From positions 217,476 through 281,475 of the forward strand of contig JBKBNY010000009.1 of NCBI GenBank assembly GCA_046295175.1: a DNA stretch of 64,000 nt, in the 5' to 3' direction. The notes under the pieces are model-generated. The model made no database searches and was not told the origin of the DNA. It saw nothing but the letters and a program-made list of their open reading frames with translations. Shown piece after piece: positions 43,312 through 51,284 of this stretch (position 1 is its first letter; each line of letters opens with the position of its first letter). The translations under genes were made by a program, and so were the position numbers. The DNA comes from JALOLV01 sp046295175. GTDB taxonomy: Bacteria > Bacteroidota > Bacteroidia > Cytophagales > Spirosomataceae.

Positions 43312-44634
43312 TTAAACAACTTTGGCTTTGCCAGGTTGTGGAATCTGATACCATCCGTCTTTATCTGGTAAAGTTTTTGGCATCGCATCCCAAGCATATC
43401 TATCAGGCATCAAATTGATTTCAGATTTCAAGGCATCCTCCATTTTGATTCTCTTTCCCGAATAAGTAGCCATACGTCCTAAAATCGAAGTCATTGTACT
43501 CATGGCACCGTTGTAGGCATCATTGATGGGCTTGTTATTCACGATACAATCAAACAAAACATTATGCTCTTCTTGGTAAGGATTAATGTCTCCTTCGCCT
43601 TTGTGTCTCCAAATCGAATTCCCTTTTAGGTCATAGATTCTACCTTCGGTTGCACGTCCTTTTGTTCCAACTAAATGTTCTGAAACATCACTGACAGTAC
43701 CCGGTTGGTGACGGCATTGACTGTTTAGAATCATTCCATCGGCATATTTGAATTCTACAACGTGGTGGTCGTAGATTTCACCAAATTTCTTATCTGTTCT
43801 AACCTGACGTCCGCCGATTCCGACTGCCTCAGTTGGATAACCGCCTTTAAACCAGTTGATTACGTCAATGTTATGTATGTGTTGCTCGCAGATATGGTCG
43901 CCGCAAAGCCAAACGAAATAGTACCAGTTACGCATTTGGTATTCCATTTCGGTTTGTCCGGGTTTACGTTCGTTTACCCAAACACCATCGTTATTCCAAT
44001 AACAACGAGCCGAAACGATTTCACCAATCATACCTTCATCAATTACCCTTTTGTAAGTTTCGAGGTACGACTTTTGGTAGTGACGTTGTAAGCCAACAAC
44101 CACTTTAAGGTTTTTCTTTTTGGCTTCTTCGGCGGCATCTAAAACTCTGCGAATACCTGGAGCGTCGGTTGCTACTGGTTTCTCCATAAAAACGTGCTTA
44201 CCTTGACGTACAGCTTCTTCAAAATGAATCGGACGGAAACCTGGAGGTGTTGTCAAAATAACAACATCGGCCAAAGCAATGGCTTGTTTGTATCCATCAA
44301 ATCCAACAAATTTGTTTTCTTCTGGTACATCAACACGACTTTTGATGGCAGTTTTCGACTCAGAGGGTTTATCGCTTGTAAGGTTTTTATAGCAGCTATC
44401 AATACGGTCGCGGAAGGCATCGGCCATCGCAACTAATTTCACATTTTGTTTAACTGAGAGTGCTTGAGCAGCAGCACCAGTTCCACGCCCTCCACAGCCA
44501 ATCAATGCAACTTTGATAACATCATCTACTGATGAGTTGGCCATTGATGTAAGAGGAATGTTTGACACCGAAAGACCACCTGCAACTACTGCTGATGCTT
44601 TCATAAAGTCTCTTCGAGAAAAGTTGGAATCCAT
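43312..44634 (-). CDS. Tat-exported Gfo/Idh/MocA-family oxidoreductase
   Basis: Protein of 440 residues. A twin-arginine signal (FSRRDFMKASAVVAGGLS) is followed by the Rossmann motif VALIGCGGRGTGAA, MADAFRDR, TTPPGFRPIHFEEA and MEKPVATDAPGI, with the conserved Lys-Pro-like element. The catalytic half includes the histidine-rich stretch GDHICEQHIHNIDV. It is a second, distant paralogue of the enzyme at 35126-36595. Probably a periplasmic sugar oxidoreductase; substrate unknown. The next minus-strand gene upstream (SUMF1-type) ends 187 bp before its start. Confidence 0.88.
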   Translation of the reverse strand: MDSNFSRRDFMKASAVVAGGLSVSNIPLTSMANSSVDDVIKVALIGCGGRGTGAAAQALSVKQNVKLVAMADAFRDRIDSCYKNLTSDKPSESKTAIKSRVDVPEENKFVGFDGYKQAIALADVVILTTPPGFRPIHFEEAVRQGKHVFMEKPVATDAPGIRRVLDAAEEAKKKNLKVVVGLQRHYQKSYLETYKRVIDEGMIGEIVSARCYWNNDGVWVNERKPGQTEMEYQMRNWYYFVWLCGDHICEQHIHNIDVINWFKGGYPTEAVGIGGRQVRTDKKFGEIYDHHVVEFKYADGMILNSQCRHQPGTVSDVSEHLVGTKGRATEGRIYDLKGNSIWRHKGEGDINPYQEEHNVLFDCIVNNKPINDAYNGAMSTMTSILGRMATYSGKRIKMEDALKSEINLMPDRYAWDAMPKTLPDKDGWYQIPQPGKAKVV

Positions 44635-44820
44635 TAGAATTTAATTTTAAGGTTGAATAAAGAATAAGTAATTGGTTAACCGAAAATTGTAAATCAAAGT
44701 TTATAAATTATTGATTATCAGTTATTTTATAATAATTAACGATTACCAAATAACATAAGCTATTAATAAACGAATGCTTACCCATTACAAATATAATGAA
44801 ATATCTGAATAGAGATTAAA

Positions 44821-45807
44821 TTAAGGAATATCTTTTGGAGGTTTTGCAAAATACGCCTCGATTTCGGCTTGTGATGGTTGTTTTACTGGTCTTACAACCC
44901 TAAAACCTAAAAACGGAGCATCGGTGAGCCACCAATCTGATTTTGGTATCTGTGGGTCTCTTTGCTTTAATTCTGGACTCGACGGACGGCGTGATGCACT
45001 ACGAAGTTTTTCTAAATCATCGTCCCAATGCCCCCCACGAATCGTATGAGGATACAATTTTGTAGGTTTAACAAATGGGTTATCAATTGCTTCGGGTTTT
45101 CCATAAAAATCTGCAACATATTGGTCCGAGGTCCACTCTGCAACATTCCCAACCATATCATAAAGCCCCCAAGCGTTTGGTTTTTTCTGTCCGACCTTAC
45201 GATAAGCACCATCCGAGTTATCAAAATACCAAGCGTAATCTTTGGCTTGAGAGGCATCATCTCCCCAATAAAAAGCTGTTTTACTACCTGCACGAGCTGC
45301 GTACTCCCACTCGGCTTCGGTTGGTAATCTATAAAAATGACCAGTTTTGGCATATAACCAAGCACAAAATGACCTTGCAGCATACTGAGTTACATTACAA
45401 ACGGGAAAACCCTCTTCTTTCCCTTGTCCAAAAGACATCTCTACGTACGGTTGAGTGGGGTGAGCGACTGCGTCTGTTTTCTTTTTTAAGTCGGCTGTAT
45501 TTTTAGGGTCGGCTACTTCAAGTTCTTTATTGAAATAAACTTCGTACAAAGCCCAAGTAGTTTCAAATTTTGCCATCCAAAATGGTTCTATTTTTACTTT
45601 GTGTTGCGGGCCTTCATCTTCTTTTCTGTCTTTTTCAGTGGTAGGACTTCCCATCATAAATTCACCACCTGGAATTGGTAACATCTCAATACCTTTCTGG
45701 ATTCCGGGAATCTCTTGGGTGTAAGCCTTAAAATCATCGGCAGGATTTACAAATGAGAAAGAACTGAATAAAGCAATCGTAGTTGTTAGTTTTAAGAGTT
45801 TTTGCAT
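44821..45807 (-). CDS. Exported SUMF1/FGE-sulfatase-domain protein
   Basis: Protein of 328 residues from the ATG at 45807; an upstream extension to 45888 lacks support. After the signal peptide (~1-22), the SUMF1 fold shows MLPIPGGEFMMGSP, FWMAKFETTWALYE, RLPTEAEWEYAARAG, NAWGLYDMVGNVAEWTSD, HTIRGGHWDDD and LGFRVVRPV. The paired cysteines that catalyse formylglycine formation are not present near the C-terminus, so this is not a sulfatase activator. It belongs with the many SUMF1-type proteins of uncertain role. It is divergent from the double thioredoxin gene. Confidence 0.85.
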   Translation of the reverse strand: MQKLLKLTTTIALFSSFSFVNPADDFKAYTQEIPGIQKGIEMLPIPGGEFMMGSPTTEKDRKEDEGPQHKVKIEPFWMAKFETTWALYEVYFNKELEVADPKNTADLKKKTDAVAHPTQPYVEMSFGQGKEEGFPVCNVTQYAARSFCAWLYAKTGHFYRLPTEAEWEYAARAGSKTAFYWGDDASQAKDYAWYFDNSDGAYRKVGQKKPNAWGLYDMVGNVAEWTSDQYVADFYGKPEAIDNPFVKPTKLYPHTIRGGHWDDDLEKLRSASRRPSSPELKQRDPQIPKSDWWLTDAPFLGFRVVRPVKQPSQAEIEAYFAKPPKDIP

Positions 45808-45865
45808 TGGATAGAGTTTTTTGACAAATATAAGGTAAACTTCTTTTTTGGCTATACAAATTTTA

Positions 45866-45873
45866 TAACTTTG
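45866..45873 (+). promoter_or_regulatory. Candidate -7 box for the double thioredoxin gene
   Basis: TAACTTTG matches TAnnTTTG and lies 36 bp upstream of the start codon. A TTG at 45848-45850 is only 15 bp upstream, shorter than usual. Confidence 0.45.
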
Positions 45874-45908
45874 TTTAATCTTATTCAACCATTCAAATTT
45901 ACCTAAAA

Positions 45909-47057
45909 ATGAAAAAAAACTTTTTTTTATTGCTGTTTATCAGCAGTATTGGTCTTGCCCAAACAAAATACGTCGCCAACCCGATTGCAGTTCCTCACCA
46001 CGACACACCAGTTTTGAAATTGGGTTCTAAAGCACCAGATTTCAGATTGCCAGCATCCGATGGTAAATTTTATTCTCTCAAAGATTTTGCTCAATACAAA
46101 GCACTTGTGATTTTGTTTACTTGTAATCATTGTCCAACTGCACAGGCCTACGAAGACCGAGTAATTAAACTTGTGAATGATTACAAAGCCAAAGGAGTAG
46201 GACTTGTGGCGATTTCGCCAAATAGTCCAATCGGGCTTTTGTACGAAGAACTCGGCTACACTGACCTAAATGATGATTATGAAGCGATGAAGATTAGAGC
46301 AAAAGACAAAAAGTTTAATTTTCCTTACCTTTACGATGGCGATAATGAAGCAGTTTCGATAAAATACGGCCCAGTTGCTACACCCCACGCTTATTTGTTT
46401 GATTCGCAAAGAGTTTTGAAATACCAAGGCCGACTCGATGCACTCGAAAGACCAGAGAAGGGAGGAAATTCGGAAGATTTAAGAAAAGCAATTGACGAGC
46501 TTTTGGCGGGTAAAGATGTAAGTACTCCTGAAACCAAAGTTTTCGGTTGTTCAACCAAATGGGCTTGGAAAAATGAATACGTCGAAAAAACCGAGAAAGA
46601 TTGGAAAGCCCGCCCCGTAACTCTTGAAGAGATTGATACGCAAGGAGTCAAAGATTTAGTTGCCAATAAAGACTCTGATAAACTACGTTTAATAAACGTT
46701 TGGGCTACTTGGTGCGGCCCATGTGTACTCGAATACCCAGATTTTTTGGTGCTTCAAAGAATGTATGGTCAACGTGATTTTGAATTTATTTCAGTTTCTG
46801 CCGATAAAATTGACAAAAAAGAAAAGGCATTAAAATTGCTCCAAAGTAAACATTCTGGTGTAAAAAATTACATTTTTAAAGAAGACGATATTTATAAACT
46901 CATCGAAGCCATTGACCCTAAATGGAATGGTGCATTGCCATACACGTTATTGGTAGAGCCAAATGGTAAAGTTGTTTACGGTCAGCAGGGAACGGTCGAT
47001 TTTCAGAAATTAAAGAAAATTATTGTTGAGCATCCCAAAATTGGTAGGTATTTTTAA
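45909..47057 (+). CDS. Exported double thioredoxin-fold protein
   Basis: Protein of 382 residues; signal peptide about 1-18 (GLAQ). Two thioredoxin-fold domains are fused. The first (~37-200) is a peroxiredoxin-like AhpC/TSA domain with LFTCNHCPTAQAYEDR (Cys72, Cys75). The second (~235-375) is TlpA-like with NVWATWCGPCVLEYP (Cys269, Cys272) and a cis-proline-type GALPYTLLVEPNGK. A role in periplasmic thiol-disulfide chemistry is likely. No cytochrome-maturation genes are near. It is divergent from the SUMF1-type gene and 79 bp upstream of the deacetylase-like gene. Confidence 0.88.
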   Translation: MKKNFFLLLFISSIGLAQTKYVANPIAVPHHDTPVLKLGSKAPDFRLPASDGKFYSLKDFAQYKALVILFTCNHCPTAQAYEDRVIKLVNDYKAKGVGLVAISPNSPIGLLYEELGYTDLNDDYEAMKIRAKDKKFNFPYLYDGDNEAVSIKYGPVATPHAYLFDSQRVLKYQGRLDALERPEKGGNSEDLRKAIDELLAGKDVSTPETKVFGCSTKWAWKNEYVEKTEKDWKARPVTLEEIDTQGVKDLVANKDSDKLRLINVWATWCGPCVLEYPDFLVLQRMYGQRDFEFISVSADKIDKKEKALKLLQSKHSGVKNYIFKEDDIYKLIEAIDPKWNGALPYTLLVEPNGKVVYGQQGTVDFQKLKKIIVEHPKIGRYF

Positions 47058-47136
47058 TTATGAGTCTGTGTAAGTATGAAACACTTAATATTTGTAGATA
47101 ATCAGGTGTTTTTTAGTAATCTTTCAAATTATTTTA

Positions 47137-47904
47137 ATGAATTACATTCTTTTTTGCGTTTTTCTGTGGATTGTTTTAGGATATATTATCAAGATTCCCA
47201 AAAAAGGAATTCCGATTTTGAATTTTGAAGAATTCGATACCGAAAATTTCAGTGCCGAATATTTTGAAGACCAAATACTTTTCTTTTTGCGTTCGGGTTA
47301 TCAGATTACACCATTCAGACAATTATTAGATTTTGTTGATGACGAAAATAAAAAATTAACTCAAAAACCATTATTTCTCACTTTTGACATCTCAAATTTA
47401 AAGCAAATTGAAGTTATTTCTCCAGTATTAGAAAAGTACAATTTATCAGTATTGATTTTTTTGAAAGGTAATCTCCTTGAAAATCTCAATCAGCCATTTG
47501 AAAATTCTGAATTGTCTAACTCATTAATTCTCAAAAGTCTAAATAAAAATACATTTACAATTGGATTAAGTTCAGATTCTCTTACTCCATTCAATCAATT
47601 GAATATCAATCAAATTAACCTTGAATTAGACGATATTATTCAGAAATTTACTGAATCTAATCTAACGGTTTTGCCAATTTTGAAGTATCCCTTTGGCATT
47701 ATTCCAGAGGATTCAAAAACGCTGTTTTTGATGAAAGAGAAAATAAAGGAATTGGGTATAAAATACGGACTAAAAACGAGCAGAAAACTTAATAAAGTAC
47801 CAATTGATGATTCGTTTGAATTACAGTTTAACCCGATTCAGATAACAAATACATTAGAAGTTTTAAAATTGAAACTCAAAGGGAAAAGTAATGTCGAAGG
47901 CTGA
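47137..47904 (+). CDS. Degenerate polysaccharide deacetylase-like protein
   Basis: Protein of 255 residues with an N-terminal membrane helix (~4-20). The layout follows NodB-type polysaccharide deacetylases: IPILNFEEFD in the place of the first strand, QILFFLRSGYQITPFRQLLD, PLFLTFDISN where active enzymes have LTFDDG (81-86), IGLSSDS where they have a metal-binding His-x3-His stretch (142-148), and LKYPFGIIPED near 182. The catalytic Asp pair is reduced to one Asp and the histidines are missing, so catalysis is unlikely. A binding or structural role is inferred. A weak hairpin (47898-47926) lies at its end. Confidence 0.65.
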   Translation: MNYILFCVFLWIVLGYIIKIPKKGIPILNFEEFDTENFSAEYFEDQILFFLRSGYQITPFRQLLDFVDDENKKLTQKPLFLTFDISNLKQIEVISPVLEKYNLSVLIFLKGNLLENLNQPFENSELSNSLILKSLNKNTFTIGLSSDSLTPFNQLNINQINLELDDIIQKFTESNLTVLPILKYPFGIIPEDSKTLFLMKEKIKELGIKYGLKTSRKLNKVPIDDSFELQFNPIQITNTLEVLKLKLKGKSNVEG

Positions 47905-47935
47905 TTCCATGATTCAAAATCAGCCTCCCAATCTA

Positions 47936-49015
47936 TCATAAAATTACTTTTTCGAGCATTTTTATATATAATTCGACCCCTTCTTCGATTTCTTCGATGT
48001 AAATATATTCATCGGCAGTATGCGAACGAGCCGAATCGCCAGGCCCCATTTTGAGCGATGGGCAATCAAGAAGAGCTTGGTCGGATGTTGTGGGCGAACC
48101 ATAAGTTGTGCGACCCATACCGATTCCGGCTTGAACAATTGGATGCTCCATCGGAATACTCGAAGGTTTTAGTCGAATCGAGCGAGGAATCACTTCACTG
48201 CTGACATTTTTCCTAACAGTTTCAATGATTTCTTCAAGCGTGTATTGCTCCGTAACTCTAATATCAACCGTATATTTACAAGTGTCTGGCACAACATTGT
48301 GTTGCGAACCTGCATTGATGACCGTTACCGACATTTTAATTGGTCCGAGATTCTCAGAAACCTTTGGAAACTGATGGGTTTGAAACCAATTTATATCCTG
48401 AATGGCTTTATAAATTGCATTTTCACCTTCGTTTCGTGCCGCATGACCAGATTTGCCGTGTGCAATACAATCCAAAACTAAAAGCCCTTTTTCGGCAACT
48501 GCTAAGTGCATTTGAGTTGGCTCACCAACAATTGCAAACTCGATAGGGGGTAACTCTGGAACAATTAGTTCTAAACCCTCACGCCCTGAAATTTCTTCTT
48601 CAGCAGTTGGAGCAACCACTACATTATACTTTAAATCAGGGCGGTGGTAAAAATATCTGAATGTGGCAATCAACGAAACTAAGCATCCGCCAGCATCATT
48701 GCTACCAAGACCAAATAGTTTACCATCTTTAACCGATGGGTTAAACGGATTCAATGTCCACGATGGATTTGGCTTTACTGTATCGTGGTGCGAATTCAAC
48801 AACACAGTTGGTTTATTCGGGTCAAAAAATTTGTTCTTTGCCCAAAGATTATTTTTCTTTCTTCGGTAAGGTATATTATTCGACCTAAAAAACTCTTCTA
48901 AAATTTCGGCCGTTTGGTCTTCTTGTTTGCTGAATGATTCGGTAGCGATTAAATCTTTGAGAAGTTCGATGGCATCATCGGTCAGTTGCTTTTTCAAAGC
49001 TGAATCTGATAGCAT
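47936..49015 (-). CDS. M20-family deacetylase (ArgE/N-acetylcitrulline deacetylase-like)
   Basis: Cytoplasmic M20 metallohydrolase of 359 residues from the ATG at 49015. Metal-site motifs are LLNSHHDTVKP (His, Asp), GLGSNDAGGCL (bridging Asp), VAPTAEEEISGREG (catalytic and metal Glu), IVGEPTQM and, near the end, GDSARSHTADEYI with the final histidine. In Bacteroidota an enzyme of this kind removes acetyl from N-acetyl-citrulline in arginine synthesis. The presence of argH immediately upstream on the same strand supports that role over DapE. A hairpin lies between the two genes, so they may not share one transcript. Confidence 0.82.
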   Translation of the reverse strand: MLSDSALKKQLTDDAIELLKDLIATESFSKQEDQTAEILEEFFRSNNIPYRRKKNNLWAKNKFFDPNKPTVLLNSHHDTVKPNPSWTLNPFNPSVKDGKLFGLGSNDAGGCLVSLIATFRYFYHRPDLKYNVVVAPTAEEEISGREGLELIVPELPPIEFAIVGEPTQMHLAVAEKGLLVLDCIAHGKSGHAARNEGENAIYKAIQDINWFQTHQFPKVSENLGPIKMSVTVINAGSQHNVVPDTCKYTVDIRVTEQYTLEEIIETVRKNVSSEVIPRSIRLKPSSIPMEHPIVQAGIGMGRTTYGSPTTSDQALLDCPSLKMGPGDSARSHTADEYIYIEEIEEGVELYIKMLEKVIL

Positions 49016-49136
49016 AGTAAAGGCTTTTGTTTGTTTTTGCAAAATTAGTAAAAAAGCCTGCCGATATTGTGCCTAAAGGATAATTATTCGGGTTGTTATT
49101 GAAAAAATGAATTTAGTTTTGAAATTTTAAAAATCA

Positions 49137-49174
49137 AAAAATCGCTCTTAATCAACTGATTTTGAGCGATTTTT
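49137..49174. terminator. Bidirectional terminator between argH and the ArgE-like gene
   Basis: A perfect 11-bp stem (49137-49147 with 49164-49174) with a 16-base loop that itself can fold, plus A- and T-runs at the base. It lies 80 bp past the argH stop. Confidence 0.75.
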
Positions 49175-49254
49175 GAATGAATTTATGTATTTTCTATTTA
49201 ATGAGAATTGTATATTTAATTTTTACTGAGTCTTTGTAAAGGATTATTTGATTC

Positions 49255-50601
49255 TCAAATTGAATAATTTAGTAATTTTTCGATAGCAGTATCTACTTTT
49301 TCAAAATCAAATCCTTGGAGTACATTTTGCATTGCTGCTGCGATTTGGTCATTACACAAATTGCCGATACTGCCTTCGAGTGAATGATTTAAATCTCGAT
49401 TCGGAATGTATTCTCCCGCATTGATTTGATTTCCTACAATTCGATACGCATCTCTAAACGGAGTACCATTAACCACTAAATCATTGACATTCTCAACACT
49501 AAACATCAAGTCATATTTAGGGTCATCGAGCAAGTTTGGTTTTACCTCAATGTTAGAAAGCATAAAATGAGTAATATCGAGACACTCCAACATCGAATCA
49601 AAAGCGGGCATTAGAATCTCTTTCAAAATCTGCATATCTCTATGATACCCACTCGGTAAATTACTCGTCACGAAAGCCACTTCTGATGGCAATGCCTTCA
49701 TCCGATTGGTTTTTGCTCTCAATAATTCTGCCACATCGGGGTTCTTTTTATGCGGCATGATGCTACTTCCAGTCGTTAAATCATCTGGTAATTTGATGAA
49801 ATTGAAGTTTTGGCTATTATAAAGGCAAATATCCATCGCCATCCGCGATAGGGTAGAGGCCAATGAAGTAAGAGCATTTAAGACTACAAACTCGGTTTTG
49901 CCACGAGTCATTTGAGCATAAACTACGTTGTAATTTAGGTCGTCGAATCCTAAGAGATTGGTTGTCATGGTTCGATTCAGTGGGAATGAACTTCCATAAC
50001 CCGCTCCCGAACCAAGTGGATTTTTATTGACAACTTTATACGCTCCTTGTAAAATAGTCATATCATCTACAATACTTTCGGCGTATGCCCCAAACCAAAG
50101 CCCAAAAGACGATGGCATAGCAATCTGTAGATGTGTATAACCAGGCAGTAAATCGTTTTTGTGTTTATTGCTTAATTCGATAAGAAGTGAGAAAATTTGC
50201 TCAGATAATTCTACAACTTTTCTAATTTGGTGTCGTGTAAACAACTTTAAATCAACCAACACTTGGTCGTTACGTGAGCGTCCGCTATGAATCTTTTTAC
50301 CTACATCTCCCAGCCTTTCGGTAAGCATAAATTCTACTTGAGAATGGACATCCTCTATATTTTTTTCGATTAAAAACTTGCCTTTTGCGATTTCATTATA
50401 TATCTTTCGGCACTCGTTTAAAATTCCACCTAATTCAGCGGTTTCGAGCAAACCAATGCTTTCAAGCATAATTGCGTGAGCCATTGAGCCGAGTACATCA
50501 AATTGGGCTAAGTATAAGTCCATTTCACGGTCTCCACCTACCGTAAATTTTTCTATTTTCTCAGAAGTTTTTTGATTGCTTTCCTTTTGCCAGAGTTTCA
50601 C
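49255..50601 (-). CDS. argH: Argininosuccinate lyase
   Basis: Enzyme of 448 residues that splits argininosuccinate into arginine and fumarate. The superfamily signature is TGSSIMPHKKNPD with the flexible serine loop. Further conserved blocks are MLTERLGDVGKKIHSGRSRNDQV, LLPGYTHLQIAMPSSFGLW (conserved His) and NPLGSGAGYGSSFPLNR. The N-terminus MKLWQKESNQKTSEKIEKFT is typical. The length is normal for the family. It precedes the ArgE-like gene; the remaining arg genes are not in the window. Confidence 0.95.
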   Translation of the reverse strand: MKLWQKESNQKTSEKIEKFTVGGDREMDLYLAQFDVLGSMAHAIMLESIGLLETAELGGILNECRKIYNEIAKGKFLIEKNIEDVHSQVEFMLTERLGDVGKKIHSGRSRNDQVLVDLKLFTRHQIRKVVELSEQIFSLLIELSNKHKNDLLPGYTHLQIAMPSSFGLWFGAYAESIVDDMTILQGAYKVVNKNPLGSGAGYGSSFPLNRTMTTNLLGFDDLNYNVVYAQMTRGKTEFVVLNALTSLASTLSRMAMDICLYNSQNFNFIKLPDDLTTGSSIMPHKKNPDVAELLRAKTNRMKALPSEVAFVTSNLPSGYHRDMQILKEILMPAFDSMLECLDITHFMLSNIEVKPNLLDDPKYDLMFSVENVNDLVVNGTPFRDAYRIVGNQINAGEYIPNRDLNHSLEGSIGNLCNDQIAAAMQNVLQGFDFEKVDTAIEKLLNYSI

Positions 50602-51037
50602 TTTAACAGTTATTTTGATACTGTTGCAAAGTAACGCTTTATGTGCTTAGAAAGGAAGTAAATGTAGATATTTTGCTAAAATTTATCCGTTTGATAATTT
50701 TTAGCACGATTTTTGCACTATTTATCCTGTTAATTTTGATAAATACTTTTAATTAGTTTTAAAATCAGTTTATTTGATTAGAAAAATGATTAAAAATAGT
50801 CAAAATTAAATTTTGGAATGGAAAAAGATATTTTGGCACAGTATATGTAAAACGGCATTATTAATATGTCAAATTCCATGCCAAAGTCGTTTTTGATATA
50901 AGATTTGAACATTGGGTACGAAAAATATAAATCTTTACACAACATTGTGATTCTTTTTTGAATCAAGTTTTTACGAGCAAAGTACGTGAGTATGATGCTC
51001 AACATTTAGCTATTGAGTGAACCTTTAAAAAAAGAAA
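50602..51037. other. AT-rich intergenic region
   Basis: A 436-bp very AT-rich region upstream of the surface module. Its left end should hold the argH promoter. Its right end carries the first copy of the TTTAGCTATTGAGTGA motif (51005-51020). A 71-codon minus-strand frame exists (50790-51005) but has no coding character. No RNA gene is recognised. Confidence 0.5.
51005..51020 (+). promoter_or_regulatory. 5' motif TTTAGCTATTGAGTGA, copy 1
   Basis: A 16-mer identical to the one at 51266-51281. It ends 17 bp before the start of a 55-codon frame. Its core TATTGAGTGA recurs twice before the giant adhesin gene. The role is unknown. Confidence 0.55.
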
Positions 51038-51205
51038 ATGAAAACAACTTTACCTCTCTTCTTGGGTGTAAGTAAAGGCTATTTTGTAGCCTCTATTGGT
51101 TTTTCTTCAGACGATGAATTGTTACCTACAAACAGTGGTAGGAAACGCAAGGCTCATCAAAAGATTCACTCGTGGTCGTATGTATTGCATTTTAATGTAG
51201 CGTAA
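51038..51205 (+). CDS. Possible 55-residue ORF
   Basis: A short frame starting MKTTLPLFLGVSKGYFV, with a hydrophobic N-terminal third and a basic middle (GRKRKAHQKIHSW). It is not recognised. It could be a real small peptide, a leader for the next gene or chance. The only support is the shared 5' motif 17 bp upstream, the same distance as for the adhesin gene. Part of it (around 51071-51090) could form a short hairpin. Confidence 0.3.
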   Translation: MKTTLPLFLGVSKGYFVASIGFSSDDELLPTNSGRKRKAHQKIHSWSYVLHFNVA

Positions 51206-51265
51206 TTTTTACGTGACTTTTTATGCTTTAAACATTCTAAATGTAAATCCAACTTGCTGTTTTAA

Positions 51266-51281
51266 TTTAGCTATTGAGTGA
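51266..51281 (+). promoter_or_regulatory. 5' motif TTTAGCTATTGAGTGA, copy 2
   Basis: Exact second copy of the 16-mer, ending 3 bp before the haloperoxidase start codon. Confidence 0.55.
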
Positions 51282-51284
51282 TAA

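Noticed and set aside
50790..51005. 71-codon minus-strand frame
   Set aside because: Aromatic/Ile/Lys-rich product expected from AT-rich noncoding DNA, no recognisable domain or start context.
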